Below are positions 54,307 to 63,660 of a stretch of DNA of 64,000 nucleotides, piece by piece. How positions within the stretch are numbered: the stretch's first letter is position 1; each line of letters begins with the position of its first letter. Origin of the DNA: Kineosporiaceae bacterium (GTDB lineage: Bacteria; Actinomycetota; Actinomycetes; Actinomycetales; Kineosporiaceae); NCBI GenBank assembly GCA_016713225.1, contig JADJPO010000006.1:186001-250000 (forward strand), given 5' to 3'. The notes below the pieces were generated by a model. It saw only the letters and a list, made by a program, of their open reading frames with translations, was not told the origin of the DNA and searched no databases. The position numbers and the translations under genes are program-made.

Positions 54307-54640
54307 CTGTGATCATGCCTTTGACGTGCAGTTATGTTGCATTCAAGATCAACAAGAAAGATCTTGAGAGTGTGGATGCGATAGCGGTGTGCACCACCGC
54401 TGGTCACGGCCCCATGCGGCCGGTAGGCACGTCCGCAGGAGATGATCGAGATGCGTTCGTGCTGGTCAGCGGCCTCGATGGTCCACAGTGGCACCGATCA
54501 TGGAAGCCGACTGATCGAGCACGGAGCTCGAGTGAGGGGTCGTGCCAGTGGCCTATTCGTGGTCTGAGCGAGACCGTCTATGGATACCCAGCGGGGTATC
54601 TGGTGTGAGGTGGACTGGCGCCGCGAGCTTGGCGGCAGAC
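54307..54640 (+). repeat. Conserved element left end, copy 2
   Basis: Related to 27508-27800 and 63661-64000. It contains the hairpin TCAAGATC...GATCTTGA (54343-54367) and a second one, GATACCC/GGGTATC (54583-54600). The following 200 bases up to the next gene hold no supported feature. Confidence 0.85.
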
Positions 54641-54839
54641 CCGGGCGCCGCCGGGGTGAGGTCAGTGCGTCATCCACCATTCAATGCTCGACGACTCCGT
54701 GTCAGTGGAGCGTTCTGTGGCCCTGACCCGGCTTGCTGCTTGCCTGGGGTTGATGCGTCCTTGACCGGTGTCAGTGCCGGCGGGAGAGTTCACTGAGTAC
54801 GTTGCGGTAGCGGTGGTGTCGGGTGGGGTGGGGGATCTG

Positions 54840-55790
54840 ATGGCGCATGTGACGTTCATTCACGGGATCGGTAACAAGCCGGAGTCCGGTGCTCTGCTGG
54901 AGTCGTGGCGGGTTGGGTTGTTGGACAACGATGGGCTCGACTTGGACGCCGCCGGGGTGTCGATGTCGTTGGTGTATTGGGCTGACATGCTGTATTCGAG
55001 TCCGTTGTCGTCGGTGTCTGCGCGGGAGAGCACTGAGGGGCAGTTGGAGGTCACGGTGCCGGCCGAGGACGCCGACTTGGCCTGGATGGGCGACTTACCA
55101 GCTGACCAGCGCCGGTTCGTCGGGGCTCTGGCCCTCGAGACCGGACTGGACCTCGACGCGCCGGGGGCGTCCCAGGTTGAGCAGGCCGAGATCGTGATGG
55201 GCTCGGCGCTGGAAGCGGTTCCGCTGCCGGGGTTCTTGAAGAAGCGTTTGATGAAGATCCTGTTGCGCGACGTGCACCATTACCTCTATGACGTCGAGTA
55301 CTCCCCCCGACCGGGGGAGAGCTTCCGTATCCGTCGTGACATCCGTCGTCGGGCACTGGATGCTCTGCGGCAGGGCAGCGTGAAGCCGGGGCCGCACGTG
55401 GTGGTGTCGCACAGTCTGGGCACGGTGGTTGCCTATGACGTGCTGACCGAGGTGGATGACGTTCCGGCGGTGGATGCCTTGGTCACCATTGGTAGCCCGC
55501 TCGGGTTGTCGGAGGTGCAGCAGGCGCTCGCCCCGCGCTGGACCACGCTGACCGGGTGGCCCGAACGCGGCCTGGCGGGTCGGCGATGGTGGAACGTTTC
55601 GGACCCGCTGGACGTCGTGTGCGGCGCCGACCCCTCGATCGCTGGGCAGTTCCGTCGGGACGGCGTCCCGATGATCAACGACGTGATCGTGGCAAACCAG
55701 GGGCGCTGGCGGCACAACATCAGCAGCTATCTCGGTCAGCATGCGGTGCGCGAGATCCTGCGCGAGGCCCTGGGGCGGGAGCTGTTCTGA
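54840..55790 (+). CDS. Alpha/beta hydrolase (element 2 gene 1)
   Basis: A 316-residue hydrolase. It opens with MAHVTFIHGIGNKPESGALL (oxyanion HG motif right at the start), has nucleophile Ser192 in VVSHSLGTVVAYDVL, and carries Asp in NVSDPLDVV and His in RWRHNISSYLG as candidates for the rest of the triad. There is no signal peptide. ATG 54840 follows a G-rich stretch. The stop is one base before the GTG of the protease gene, so the two form an operon. A lipase or esterase effector is possible. Confidence 0.8.
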   Translation: MAHVTFIHGIGNKPESGALLESWRVGLLDNDGLDLDAAGVSMSLVYWADMLYSSPLSSVSARESTEGQLEVTVPAEDADLAWMGDLPADQRRFVGALALETGLDLDAPGASQVEQAEIVMGSALEAVPLPGFLKKRLMKILLRDVHHYLYDVEYSPRPGESFRIRRDIRRRALDALRQGSVKPGPHVVVSHSLGTVVAYDVLTEVDDVPAVDALVTIGSPLGLSEVQQALAPRWTTLTGWPERGLAGRRWWNVSDPLDVVCGADPSIAGQFRRDGVPMINDVIVANQGRWRHNISSYLGQHAVREILREALGRELF

Positions 55791-55791
55791 C

Positions 55792-57405
55792 GTGAACGAC
55801 CTCATGCCCCGGTTGCGGGCCGCCGGTCAGGGGACCGACTGGGATCTTGTCCACGTGATCTGTCGAGATTACGTGCAGGACCTGCAGACTCGTGAGTTGC
55901 CGCCGGGACGCAACGAGTGGTCCCCGGTCCTGGCCTTCCTGCGCCAGAACCGTCGTGCCGACGATCTGGTCATGCTGGCCGATTCCCTGATGGCGATCGG
56001 TGTCCGCGATGGGGTTGTGCAGCGGGCCGTGGCGCAGACGATGGTGGACCGGGGATTCCCGGCGGTGGCTCGTGTCCTGTTCGCAGCGCTGGCCGAGAAC
56101 GCCGATCCCGACTCGGAGGACTGGAGCGAGGCCCGCGGTGGGGTCGCCCGGTGCACCAAGGACCTGTTCCTGGCGGCCCGGGCCACTGCGCGACGTGAGC
56201 AGTTGCTGCAGGAGGCCTATGACCTCTACCGCGCCGCCTACGACGAGAACGAGGCCAACTACTGGCACGGGATCAACGCTGTCGCCTTGGCGGCTCGCGC
56301 CGCCCGGGACGGTCTGGCCCTGAACGCCCACCCCGAGGACGGGATGGGTGAGGTGCTCGCCGCGGAGGAGGCCCGCCGGCTGGCGGAACGGATCAGCGTC
56401 AGGCTGAACGCGTCCGACCCCGACGAGTGGAGCTCCCTGACGCTGGTCGAGACCGATCTCGCGTTGGGTCGCACCGGGCCGGCGCAGGAACGCGCCGAAG
56501 CCCTGGTGAATGACGAGACGGTGTCCGCGTTCGCGTTGAACGCGTTGCTGCGTCAATTGGGTCAGATCTGGCAGTTGGACGTCGAGACTGAACCGGGCAG
56601 GGATCTGCTGCCCCTGCTGCGTGCCGGTGTGCTGAGCCGCACGGGCGGGGATGTGCTCCTCGACCCGGATGAGCTGGCCCGCGATCGCGTCGGGACCTCC
56701 GCCGGGGCTGCCAACCCGGACCTGGAGAAGGTCTTCGGCGCCGATCGCTACGTCAGCTTGCCGTGGTACCGCCGTGGCTTGGTCAGATGCCGGGCGGTCG
56801 CCCGGATCGAGACGCCGTTGTCCGGAGGTGTCGGTACCGGGTTCCTGGTCCGGGCGCGAGACATCGGCCTGGATCGTGACGACGTGGTGGTGTTGACCAA
56901 CGCCCACGTGGTGCCGGGCGGGGTGGACGCGGACGACGCCGACGTCGCGTTCCACGCCCTGCAAGAGGACGACGTCCGTTACCGCTTCAGCATCCGAGAG
57001 GTCTTGTGGACCAGTCCTCCCGATCATCTGGACGCCACGGTCCTGCTCCTGGACGAGGCACCCGCCGGAGTGGAGCCCGTCGAGGTGACGGACAAGCCGC
57101 CCGCCGTCGGCGCCAAGACACCCCAACGGGCCTATGTCATCGGTCACCCCCGCGGCATCGAAGTGCCGCAGTTCTCGTTGCAGGACAACGAGATCCTCGA
57201 CCACGACGAAACGTTCGTGCACTACCGGTCACCGACCGAGCCCGGCAGCTCCGGAAGTCCCGTCTTCGACAACCAATGGCGGGCGATCGCACTGCACCAC
57301 AGCGGTGACGAGCGGATGCACAAACTCAACGGCCGCAGCGGTCACTACCAAGCGAACGAAGGCATCCGACTGAGCGCCATCACCGCCGTCCTCGGCACAA
57401 GCTGA
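55792..57405 (+). CDS. Trypsin-like serine protease with helical N-terminus (element 2 gene 2)
   Basis: A 537-residue protein. Residues 1 to about 310 are helical and TPR-like (LLQEAYDLYRAAYDENEANY). Residues 330-530 are a trypsin-like peptidase with His372 in LTNAHVV, Asp414 in LDATVLLLDE and Ser487 in EPGSSGSPVF. No signal peptide is present, so it acts inside the cell. Such proteases occur as effectors in bacterial conflict systems beside STAND sensors. A STAND gene follows 280 bases downstream. The start is GTG 55792; the frame is open earlier inside the hydrolase gene. Confidence 0.85.
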   Translation: MNDLMPRLRAAGQGTDWDLVHVICRDYVQDLQTRELPPGRNEWSPVLAFLRQNRRADDLVMLADSLMAIGVRDGVVQRAVAQTMVDRGFPAVARVLFAALAENADPDSEDWSEARGGVARCTKDLFLAARATARREQLLQEAYDLYRAAYDENEANYWHGINAVALAARAARDGLALNAHPEDGMGEVLAAEEARRLAERISVRLNASDPDEWSSLTLVETDLALGRTGPAQERAEALVNDETVSAFALNALLRQLGQIWQLDVETEPGRDLLPLLRAGVLSRTGGDVLLDPDELARDRVGTSAGAANPDLEKVFGADRYVSLPWYRRGLVRCRAVARIETPLSGGVGTGFLVRARDIGLDRDDVVVLTNAHVVPGGVDADDADVAFHALQEDDVRYRFSIREVLWTSPPDHLDATVLLLDEAPAGVEPVEVTDKPPAVGAKTPQRAYVIGHPRGIEVPQFSLQDNEILDHDETFVHYRSPTEPGSSGSPVFDNQWRAIALHHSGDERMHKLNGRSGHYQANEGIRLSAITAVLGTS

Positions 57406-57684
57406 ACCGGTCGTCACCCCATTGCGGGGCGCGGAGCGGACTGTCGGCGAACTTCGCGCGGCTCGATCAGGAAGCTCTCGAAGGAGCGGTGGGCAGTACT
57501 GGTGCCCGTCGCAGGGCGCCAAGCTGCTCGTCGTACCTTCCCGACCCGCGCCGGCAAGCGTAGGGCCTGGCTTGACCTGAGCAATCAGACGGCACTCGGG
57601 AAGGTGGCCTTCCCCGATCGTGGTCATTCACAGGTCTCGAGCATTGCTCGATCAAGACCCTGGTGCTCACTAGAGTGTTGTGAC

Positions 57685-59897
57685 ATGGCGTTGCCCGGGC
57701 GACACGTGTTCCTCAGCTTCACCAGCGAACTCACCCGATTCCCGACCGAGGCGACCAGTTGGATCGAGTGCGCCCGGAAAGGGGTTCGCCGGGCCGGCGA
57801 TGTGGCCGTGGACATGAGTATGTTCACCGCATCGGACACGCCACCCCCGGATCTGTGCGTCGCCAAGATCCAGGAGTGTTCGGTCTACGTCGGCGTCGTT
57901 GGTTTCCGATACGGCAGTCTGGTCCGGAACGATGATGACACCCGGTCCTACGTTGAACTCGAATACGAGACCGCCAAGACCACAGGACTGCCGCTCCTGA
58001 TCTTTGTCATTTCCGATGACGCACACGGACCCCGCGGCTTCCACAGCGACCCCCACTTCGGGGACCGCCAGGATGACTTCCGCGCGCGACTGGACACCGA
58101 CAACCTCACACGATGTTCGGTGTCCACACCCGAAGAGCTCGAACTCGCCGTCTTCCACGCCCTCCGCGACCTGCCTCCGACCGGCGGCGACCACGGCCGA
58201 TCAGAAACCGTTGCGGTGGCGGGGGTGGACCGGGGGGCGCTGCCCCTGATCGACCCGCCCTTCGGATTGCGCAGCACTGCACTCCGGGGCCGTGGAAGCA
58301 TGCCGGCCGACCTCGCGAGGTTCGACCCCGGCGCGGCAGAGGAGTCCACGGGCTCAGACCCGTCGCCGGTGGACGGCCACAAGGCAATCGTGTTGCACGG
58401 CATCGGCGGGGTAGGCAAGACGCGGCTCGCCCTCGAGGTCGCATACCAGGCGCGAGACCAGGGCCGCACGGTGTGGTGGGTGGCAGCCAATGCCCCAGCG
58501 GCCTTCGAAGCCGGCATGCAGGCTGTCGGCTTCGCCGCCGGCGCCACCGATGACGACTACCGTCACGCGAACGCTGCCGACGCCACCTGGCGCGTCCTCG
58601 ATCGGCTCACCACCCCATGGCTCCTGGTCATCGACAACGCCGATGACCCCTCTGCGCTGAACCAGTACGGGCCGATGGCGAAGGACGAGGATGGATCCGC
58701 CCGCCCCAACACGGCGGCGCCGTCTTGATCACCAGCCGCGACGGACGACCCGACATGTGGGGCGACTGGACACATCGCCACCACCTGCACCCCCTAGCCT
58801 CGGACGCCGCCGCACAGGTCATGCTGGACCTCGCTCCCCACGCGGGTACCCGCGAGCAAGCTGCCCTGCTCGGCCGATCGCTGAGCGGCGTACCCCTTCT
58901 GCTTCACCTGGCCGGCAAGGCCCTCGCCGAGACCACCGCCATCCCCGCCCGCTGGGCCGCGCCGGGTACCCTGCGCCAGTTCACCGACTACCAGCACGCA
59001 CTCACCGCCGGGGAACCCACCCCCGGTCTCGACGACAAGGACGGCGAAGAACGCCACTTGGGGGCACTCTTCGCTCGAACGTGGGAGATCAGTCTTGACC
59101 AACTCCAGAAGACCGGCCAGGCCCACGCCCGTGCTCTGCTCCTGCTGATCTGCTGCTTCGGGGATGCCCCTCTGCCCTATGAGCTCGTCCTCACCCCCAG
59201 CACGCTCGCAACAACCAACCGGTTCGAAGGGATCACCCCGGCGCACCTGACCCGGACTCTGACCAGCCTGCACAACCTCGGCCTGATCGCTCTCACCCCG
59301 ACCGACGACACCCGAACGCCGCCGAGAGCAGCCACCCTCGCTTTGCACCCCGTGATTCGCACCGCCGCCAGAAGCCACACCGACCTGACCGGTGCTGACG
59401 GGAACACCTACTGGCGCCTGGCGACACAACTCCTCCTGGACGCCGCCGAAGATCTCGGTGCCCACACCGACAGTACCCAGGCCTGGTCACAGCTGAGCGC
59501 TCACGCGGCCGACACCCTCAGTCACCGCCACATCGAACCCGGCGACGAGGAGGCGAGCACCCACTGGAACGCCGATGATTGGCGCGTCGAGTACGTCATC
59601 GGCCGCGGCGCCGACCAGTTGGCGAGCAACGGCCTGCACTACCAGGCTCTGGCCCTGTACGACGCCCTCATCGGCATCAGCCCCGACCCGGCCAGCCGGT
59701 ACCGCCAATTACGAGCTTGCATGCTGGGGGCGATAGGTCGCCATGGTGAGGCGTTGGCCGAGTTCGATGCGGTGCTGGCCGCTCGGCGGGAGTTGCACGG
59801 TGAGGGCCACGCCTACGTGCTGATCACCCGGGACGAGCGGGCGCGGGTGCTGTCGGAGATGGGTCGCCATGGTGAGGCGCTGGCCGAGTTCGATGCG
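57685..59897 (+). pseudogene. DUF4062-NB-ARC-TPR STAND gene, 5' part (frameshifted, interrupted)
   Basis: Residues 1-150 are a DUF4062 domain (RHVFLSFTSELTRFPTEATS, CSVYVGVVGFRYGSLV). An NB-ARC-type NTPase follows with Walker A HGIGGVGKTRLAL near residue 240 and Walker B WLLVIDNADD. The frame is lost just before GWIRPPQHGGAVLITSRDGR, which continues in another frame from about 58690, so the NTPase is split. Homology continues to TPR units at 59734-59890, where an insertion sequence interrupts; the rest is at 62539-63146. A TTGA overlap at 58725 could allow restart, but the split lies inside one domain. It was probably the sensor for the upstream protease or hydrolase. Confidence 0.82.
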
Positions 59898-60342
59898 CCT
59901 GGTGACTCACGTCAAGATGCCCGCTTGGGGTGAGTCGTTGACTCATCGGTGGATGCCCGCGGGGCCTGGGGTGGTTTGATCTTGGTTTTGGACAGGTAGA
60001 CGGCGTTGGTCTTGGCGCGGCGTTGGATGCTGCCGGGGCGGGCGGGCCAGCTCGAGCAGGCTGGCCTGGAGCGGCGATGCGGCGGGCCAGGCCGGCGGGT
60101 TGAGGACGTCGAGTTGGTGGCGAGGGCGTGGGCGTCGGTGGGGTCAGGACGTCGGGGGGTCGCGGGCCAGGCGGGTGGCGGGGGTGGCGGCCTTGTCGTA
60201 GGTCTTGGTCACCTTGGCGCCGTCGCGGGTCTTGGTGAGCAGTTTCTGTTGGGGCAGGAACAGGTTGGTCAGTTGGAGCTTGACCCGGTTTCCCGGACAC
60301 CTGATCTGAGATGATGATCTTCATCTTGGGAAGGAGTCCTGT

Positions 60343-60642
60343 ATGCCTGCTGCACACCCACCGGAGTTCCGTCGTCGGGCGGTCGAGTTGGCCCGCCTCG
60401 GGGACAAACCGATCGCGGCGATCGCCAAGGACCTCGGGATCAGTGAGTCCTGCCTGCGGAACTGGATGGCCAAGGACGATGTCGAGGCCGGCCGCACGGA
60501 GGGCCTGAGCAGCCCGGAGCGGGCCGAGCTGGTCCGGTTACGCCGCGAGAACCGGGTCCAGGCCATGGAGATCGAGATCCTCAAACGCGCCAGTGCCTAC
60601 TTCGCGCGGGAGAACATCCTGCCCAAGAGCGACCCAAAATGA
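60343..60642 (+). CDS. IS3 OrfA (helix-turn-helix protein)
   Basis: A 99-residue protein with the helix-turn-helix region PPEFRRRAVELARLGDKPIA and the zipper-like tail, nearly identical to the copy at 33479-33778. Its stop overlaps the OrfB start (AAAATGA), the usual arrangement for producing an OrfAB fusion by frameshift. Confidence 0.9.
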   Translation: MPAAHPPEFRRRAVELARLGDKPIAAIAKDLGISESCLRNWMAKDDVEAGRTEGLSSPERAELVRLRRENRVQAMEIEILKRASAYFARENILPKSDPK

Positions 60643-61530
60643 CGTACCGGCTGGTCCGTGAACTCGCCGATGACAGCGACCTGGAGGTCGATGTCGCGGT
60701 GGCCTGCCGGGTGCTCGAGGTCTCCAGGTCGGGCTACTACGCTTGGCGCGACCGGCCCGATTCGGCTCGTGCGGTCGCCGACGCCGAGCTGGTCCAGACC
60801 ATCACCGCGGTCCACGAGGGCTCCCGTGGCACCTACGGGTCCCCGCGGGTGCACGCCGAACTCCGGCTCGGCCTGGATCACCGGTGCGGCCGCAAACGGG
60901 TGGCACGGTTGATGCGCGCGAACGGTCTGGTCGGGGTCGGCGGGAACGCAAGACGCGCGACGCCCGACACCGCCACCCACGACGACCTGGTGCAGCGCCG
61001 GTTCGTCGCCGACGCCCCGGACCGGTTGTGGTGCACCATGTCCCGAACACCCACGGGTGAGGAAGGTGTACTGCTGCGCGGTGCTGGACGTGTACTCCCG
61101 CGCCGTCGTCGGCTGGTCGATCGCCGATCACATGCGCTCGGACCTGGTCGTGGACGCCCTGGAGATGGCCCGCTGGCGGCGCCGCCCCGAACCCGGCACC
61201 ATCGTGCACTCCGACCGCGGAAGCCAATACACCAGTTGGGTTTTCGGGCACCGACTCCGTGCCGCGGGGCTACTCGGATCCATGGGACGGGTCGCCTCGA
61301 GCGTGGACAACGGCATGATCGAATCCTTCTGGTCGACCATGCAACGCGAACTGCTCGACCGACGCACCTGGACCACCCGGGACGACCTGGCCACCGCGAT
61401 CTTCGAATGGATCGAAGCCTTCTACAACCCCGTCCGCCGCCACTCCGCCCTGGACTACCTATCCCCAGCCGAGTACGAGACCCGATACTGGACCACACTG
61501 ACCCCACAGGCCACCGACCCGGCAGCCTGA
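60639..61530 (+). pseudogene. IS3 OrfB transposase, frameshifted
   Basis: The start MTYRLVRELADDSDLEVDVA is normal. Compared with the copy at 33482, several single bases are missing between about 60945 and 61065. The last ones shift the frame at LWCTM, where the other copy has the catalytic Asp in LWCTDVTEHP. The remainder (YCCAVLDVYSRAVVGWSI, IVHSDRGSQYTSW, NGMIESFWSTMQ) is intact in a second frame up to 61530. Confidence 0.88.
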
Positions 61531-62538
61531 ACCCCACACCGAACGTGTCCGGGAAACCGGGTCAAGCTCCGTTGGGCTTGCAGGGGCCAGAGTTCTTAGG
61601 ACAGTTGGCCTGTTAGCGGTGGTAGCCGACGGCGGAGGAGGTGGTCCAGTTCTTCGCTCTGTGGGCCTGGTGGGAGTGGGAGGGCCGGCCTGGGTGAAGG
61701 TGATCTGCCGGTCGGTGGCCCATTTCAGCAGGTGGTGGTTGATGAACTCGCTGCCGTTGTCGGAGTGGATGCCCAGCAGGGCGAACGGGAACCGGACCTG
61801 CAGTCGGGTCAGGGCCGCTAGACGGTCCGTTCGCCTTTGGAGGCGATGCTGATCGCCTGGCCAGCCCGGCGACGCGGGGCGTCCAGGGTGTGTGGAAGGC
61901 GCCGTTGGCGTCGCCGCCTGGCCGACCAGGTCGATCTCCGAACCCCGGTGCCGTGTCGTCCCATTCGTGCCAGGTCTTCAACGGGATCGAGGACTTCAAC
62001 AGGCTGCCCGGTCGGTCAGGCGGCCCTTGGCGGCGACCAGGCCGACCCGGTGGGTCTTCAGGCGCCGGTCGATGGTGGCCGCCGACATCGCCAACAGGGC
62101 ATCATCACGGCCGGGTCCTGGGGCAGTTCACCTGGGCCAGCAGGGCCGGGACCAGGCCGCCAACGCCGGTTGCAGCCGTTTACCGGTCGGGCCGCCCAGC
62201 ACCGCCCAACACGTCGCCAACGCCGTGATCGCCGCGTCGTCGAGGGCAGACCGGTGCCCGGGCCGCCCGCCGCTGACCGACCGCCCGGTCGCTGCCACCA
62301 TCGGCCACGGCCGCCCGGATCATCTTGCGGGCGTGGTCACGATGCCACCCGTTGACCGCCACCAGACGATCAGGATGGCCGACTTCTGCCCTTGCGGCCT
62401 TCGGCCACGCCGCCACCTGCGAGGCCAACACCGCCCTGCGCTGCACCATGGTCAACCCCATCGAGCGAGCCTGACCCACGCGGGCATCCACCGATGAGTC
62501 AACGACCCCACCCACGCGGGCATTCGACGTGAGTCAAC

Positions 62539-63090
62539 TCGATGCGGTGCTGGCCGCTTGGCGGGAGTTGTACGGTGAGGGCCACGCCGACGTGCTGATC
62601 ACCCGGGACGTGCGGGCGCGGGTGCTGTCGGAGATGGGTCGCCATGGTGAGGCGCTGGCCGAGTTCGATGCGGTGCTGGCCGCTTGGCGGGAGTTGTACG
62701 GTGAGGGCCACGCCTACGTGCTGACCATCCGTCACGACCGGGCGCGGGTGCTGTCGGAGATGGGTCGCCATGGTGAGGCCCTTGCCGAGTTCGACGCAGT
62801 GCTGAACTCCCGACGGAACCTGCTGGGCTCCACCCACCCCGACGTGCTGACCACCCGTCTCGAGCGGGTGCGGGTGCTGTCGGAGATGGGTCGCCACGGT
62901 GAGGTGCTGGCCGAGCTCGATGCGGTGCTGGCCGCTCGGCAGGAACTGCACGGTGAGGGCCACGCCGACGTGCTGACCACCCGTCACGAGCGGGCGAAGA
63001 CGTTGCAGGAGATGGGTCGCCATGGTGAGGCGCTGGCCGAGCTCGACGCAGTGCTGAACTTCCGACGGAACCTGCTGGGCTCCACCCACC
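62539..63090 (+). repeat. 126-bp tandem repeats encoding TPR units
   Basis: Units of 126 bp are nearly identical at DNA level (each with GGAGATGGGTCGCCATGGTG). Further units lie before the insertion at 59734-59890. High DNA identity means recent expansion or gene conversion. Confidence 0.8.
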
Positions 63091-63146
63091 CCGACACGGT
63101 CAAGACCAACGAGTCAGTTACTGATCTTCGCAGTTCGCTCCAATGA
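62539..63146 (+). pseudogene. STAND gene, 3' part (TPR array)
   Basis: This continues the gene interrupted at 59897. It encodes about four and a half 42-residue TPR units of the kinesin-light-chain type (consensus EMGRHGEALAEFDAVL, then LTTRHERARVL), ending TVKTNESVTDLRSSLQ and stop. Without the 5' part it has no start and no NTPase. Confidence 0.85.
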
Positions 63147-63493
63147 CGGCTGCAAACATGTTGCTGTTCGCGGTGGTCGACCATGATCGCTACAAGTTTC
63201 GCTGTCGCGGACCTGTCGCCTGGTCTGTTGCTGCGTCGCGTGCTTGGCGGCCCATGAGTATTGGGGTGACTCACCGGATCGAGATCCCGTGCTCGCTCAG
63301 GCCCGTCGTACACCACTCTGCTGGACTCCACTGTGGCTCGCTATCTCGGCCTGGTCGATGATGCGTTCGCCGCGGCGGCCAGCGGAGGATTGCTCTTCAG
63401 CGCTGGCGTGAGCATTCCTACGATCGCAAGTCCGACCTGACCGCCACACCCGCTCCACACTCATCGGAGGTTTCGGCATCGACGTCCAGCCGT
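63147..63493. other. Intergenic region, no gene supported
   Basis: About 350 bases between the STAND stop and the conserved right end of element 2. Only short frames are present and none is convincing. Confidence 0.5.
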
Positions 63494-63596
63494 CACCGAC
63501 AGAGCCCGACCGTCCACAGCCATCCGTGGTCCAATCGTGGTCCGTGCTCGCCTCGGATCGGCATCACTGCAGGTCAACGCCCGTTCGGGTGAGTGC
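63494..63596 (+). repeat. Conserved element right end, copy 2
   Basis: Related to 54151-54242, with a small internal insertion. The final 45 bases are nearly the same, including GGCATCACTGCAGGTCAACG and GTGAGTGC directly before the tRNA fragment. Confidence 0.8.
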
Positions 63597-63660
63597 CTTG
63601 AAAACCGCTAGCGCGTAATCATCCGTGCTCGGGGGTTCGAATCCCTCGCCCTCCGCTGAC
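63597..63660 (+). repeat. Attachment-site repeat, copy 3 (tRNA-Ser 3' fragment)
   Basis: These 64 nt match 27444-27507 except for one C to T change in the variable arm. It marks the right border of element 2. Confidence 0.92.

Larger units (their letters stand above)
60275..61570 (+). mobile_element. IS3-family element, full length (1296 bp)
   Basis: Exact 26-bp terminal inverted repeats (60275-60300 and 61545-61570, starting GGAGCTTGACCCGG) and a 3-bp target duplication GTT (60272-60274, 61571-61573) define it. It lies inside the larger IS. OrfA is intact and OrfB is frameshifted. Confidence 0.92.
59912..62461 (-). pseudogene. Integrase-core transposase, broken
   Basis: Minus-strand fragments in several frames read MGLTMVQRRAVLASQVAAWP, LKTWHEWDDTAPGF, DNGSEFINHHLL-like, THVRRAVGYHR-like and KTKIKPPRASTDESTTHPKR before the stop at 59912. 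The order is that of an rve/DDE transposase of the ISNCY type. It is split by the IS3 insertion and has many frameshifts. Confidence 0.7.
59898..62538 (-). mobile_element. DDE insertion sequence (ISNCY/IS1202-like), inserted in the STAND gene
   Basis: The element is flanked by an 8-bp target duplication TCGATGCG (59890-59897 and 62539-62546). Its ends are imperfect inverted repeats of about 60 bp; the outer parts read TGACTCACGTC(A/G)A and inner parts share TTGACTCATCGGTGGATGCC. It contains an IS3 element at 60275-61570. The family name is a judgement from transposase fragments. Confidence 0.8.

Noticed and set aside
59900..61600. CRISPR array or other short-spacer repeats in the repeat-rich right part
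   Set aside because: The repeats are TPR-coding units and IS ends; there are no regular short repeats with unique spacers.
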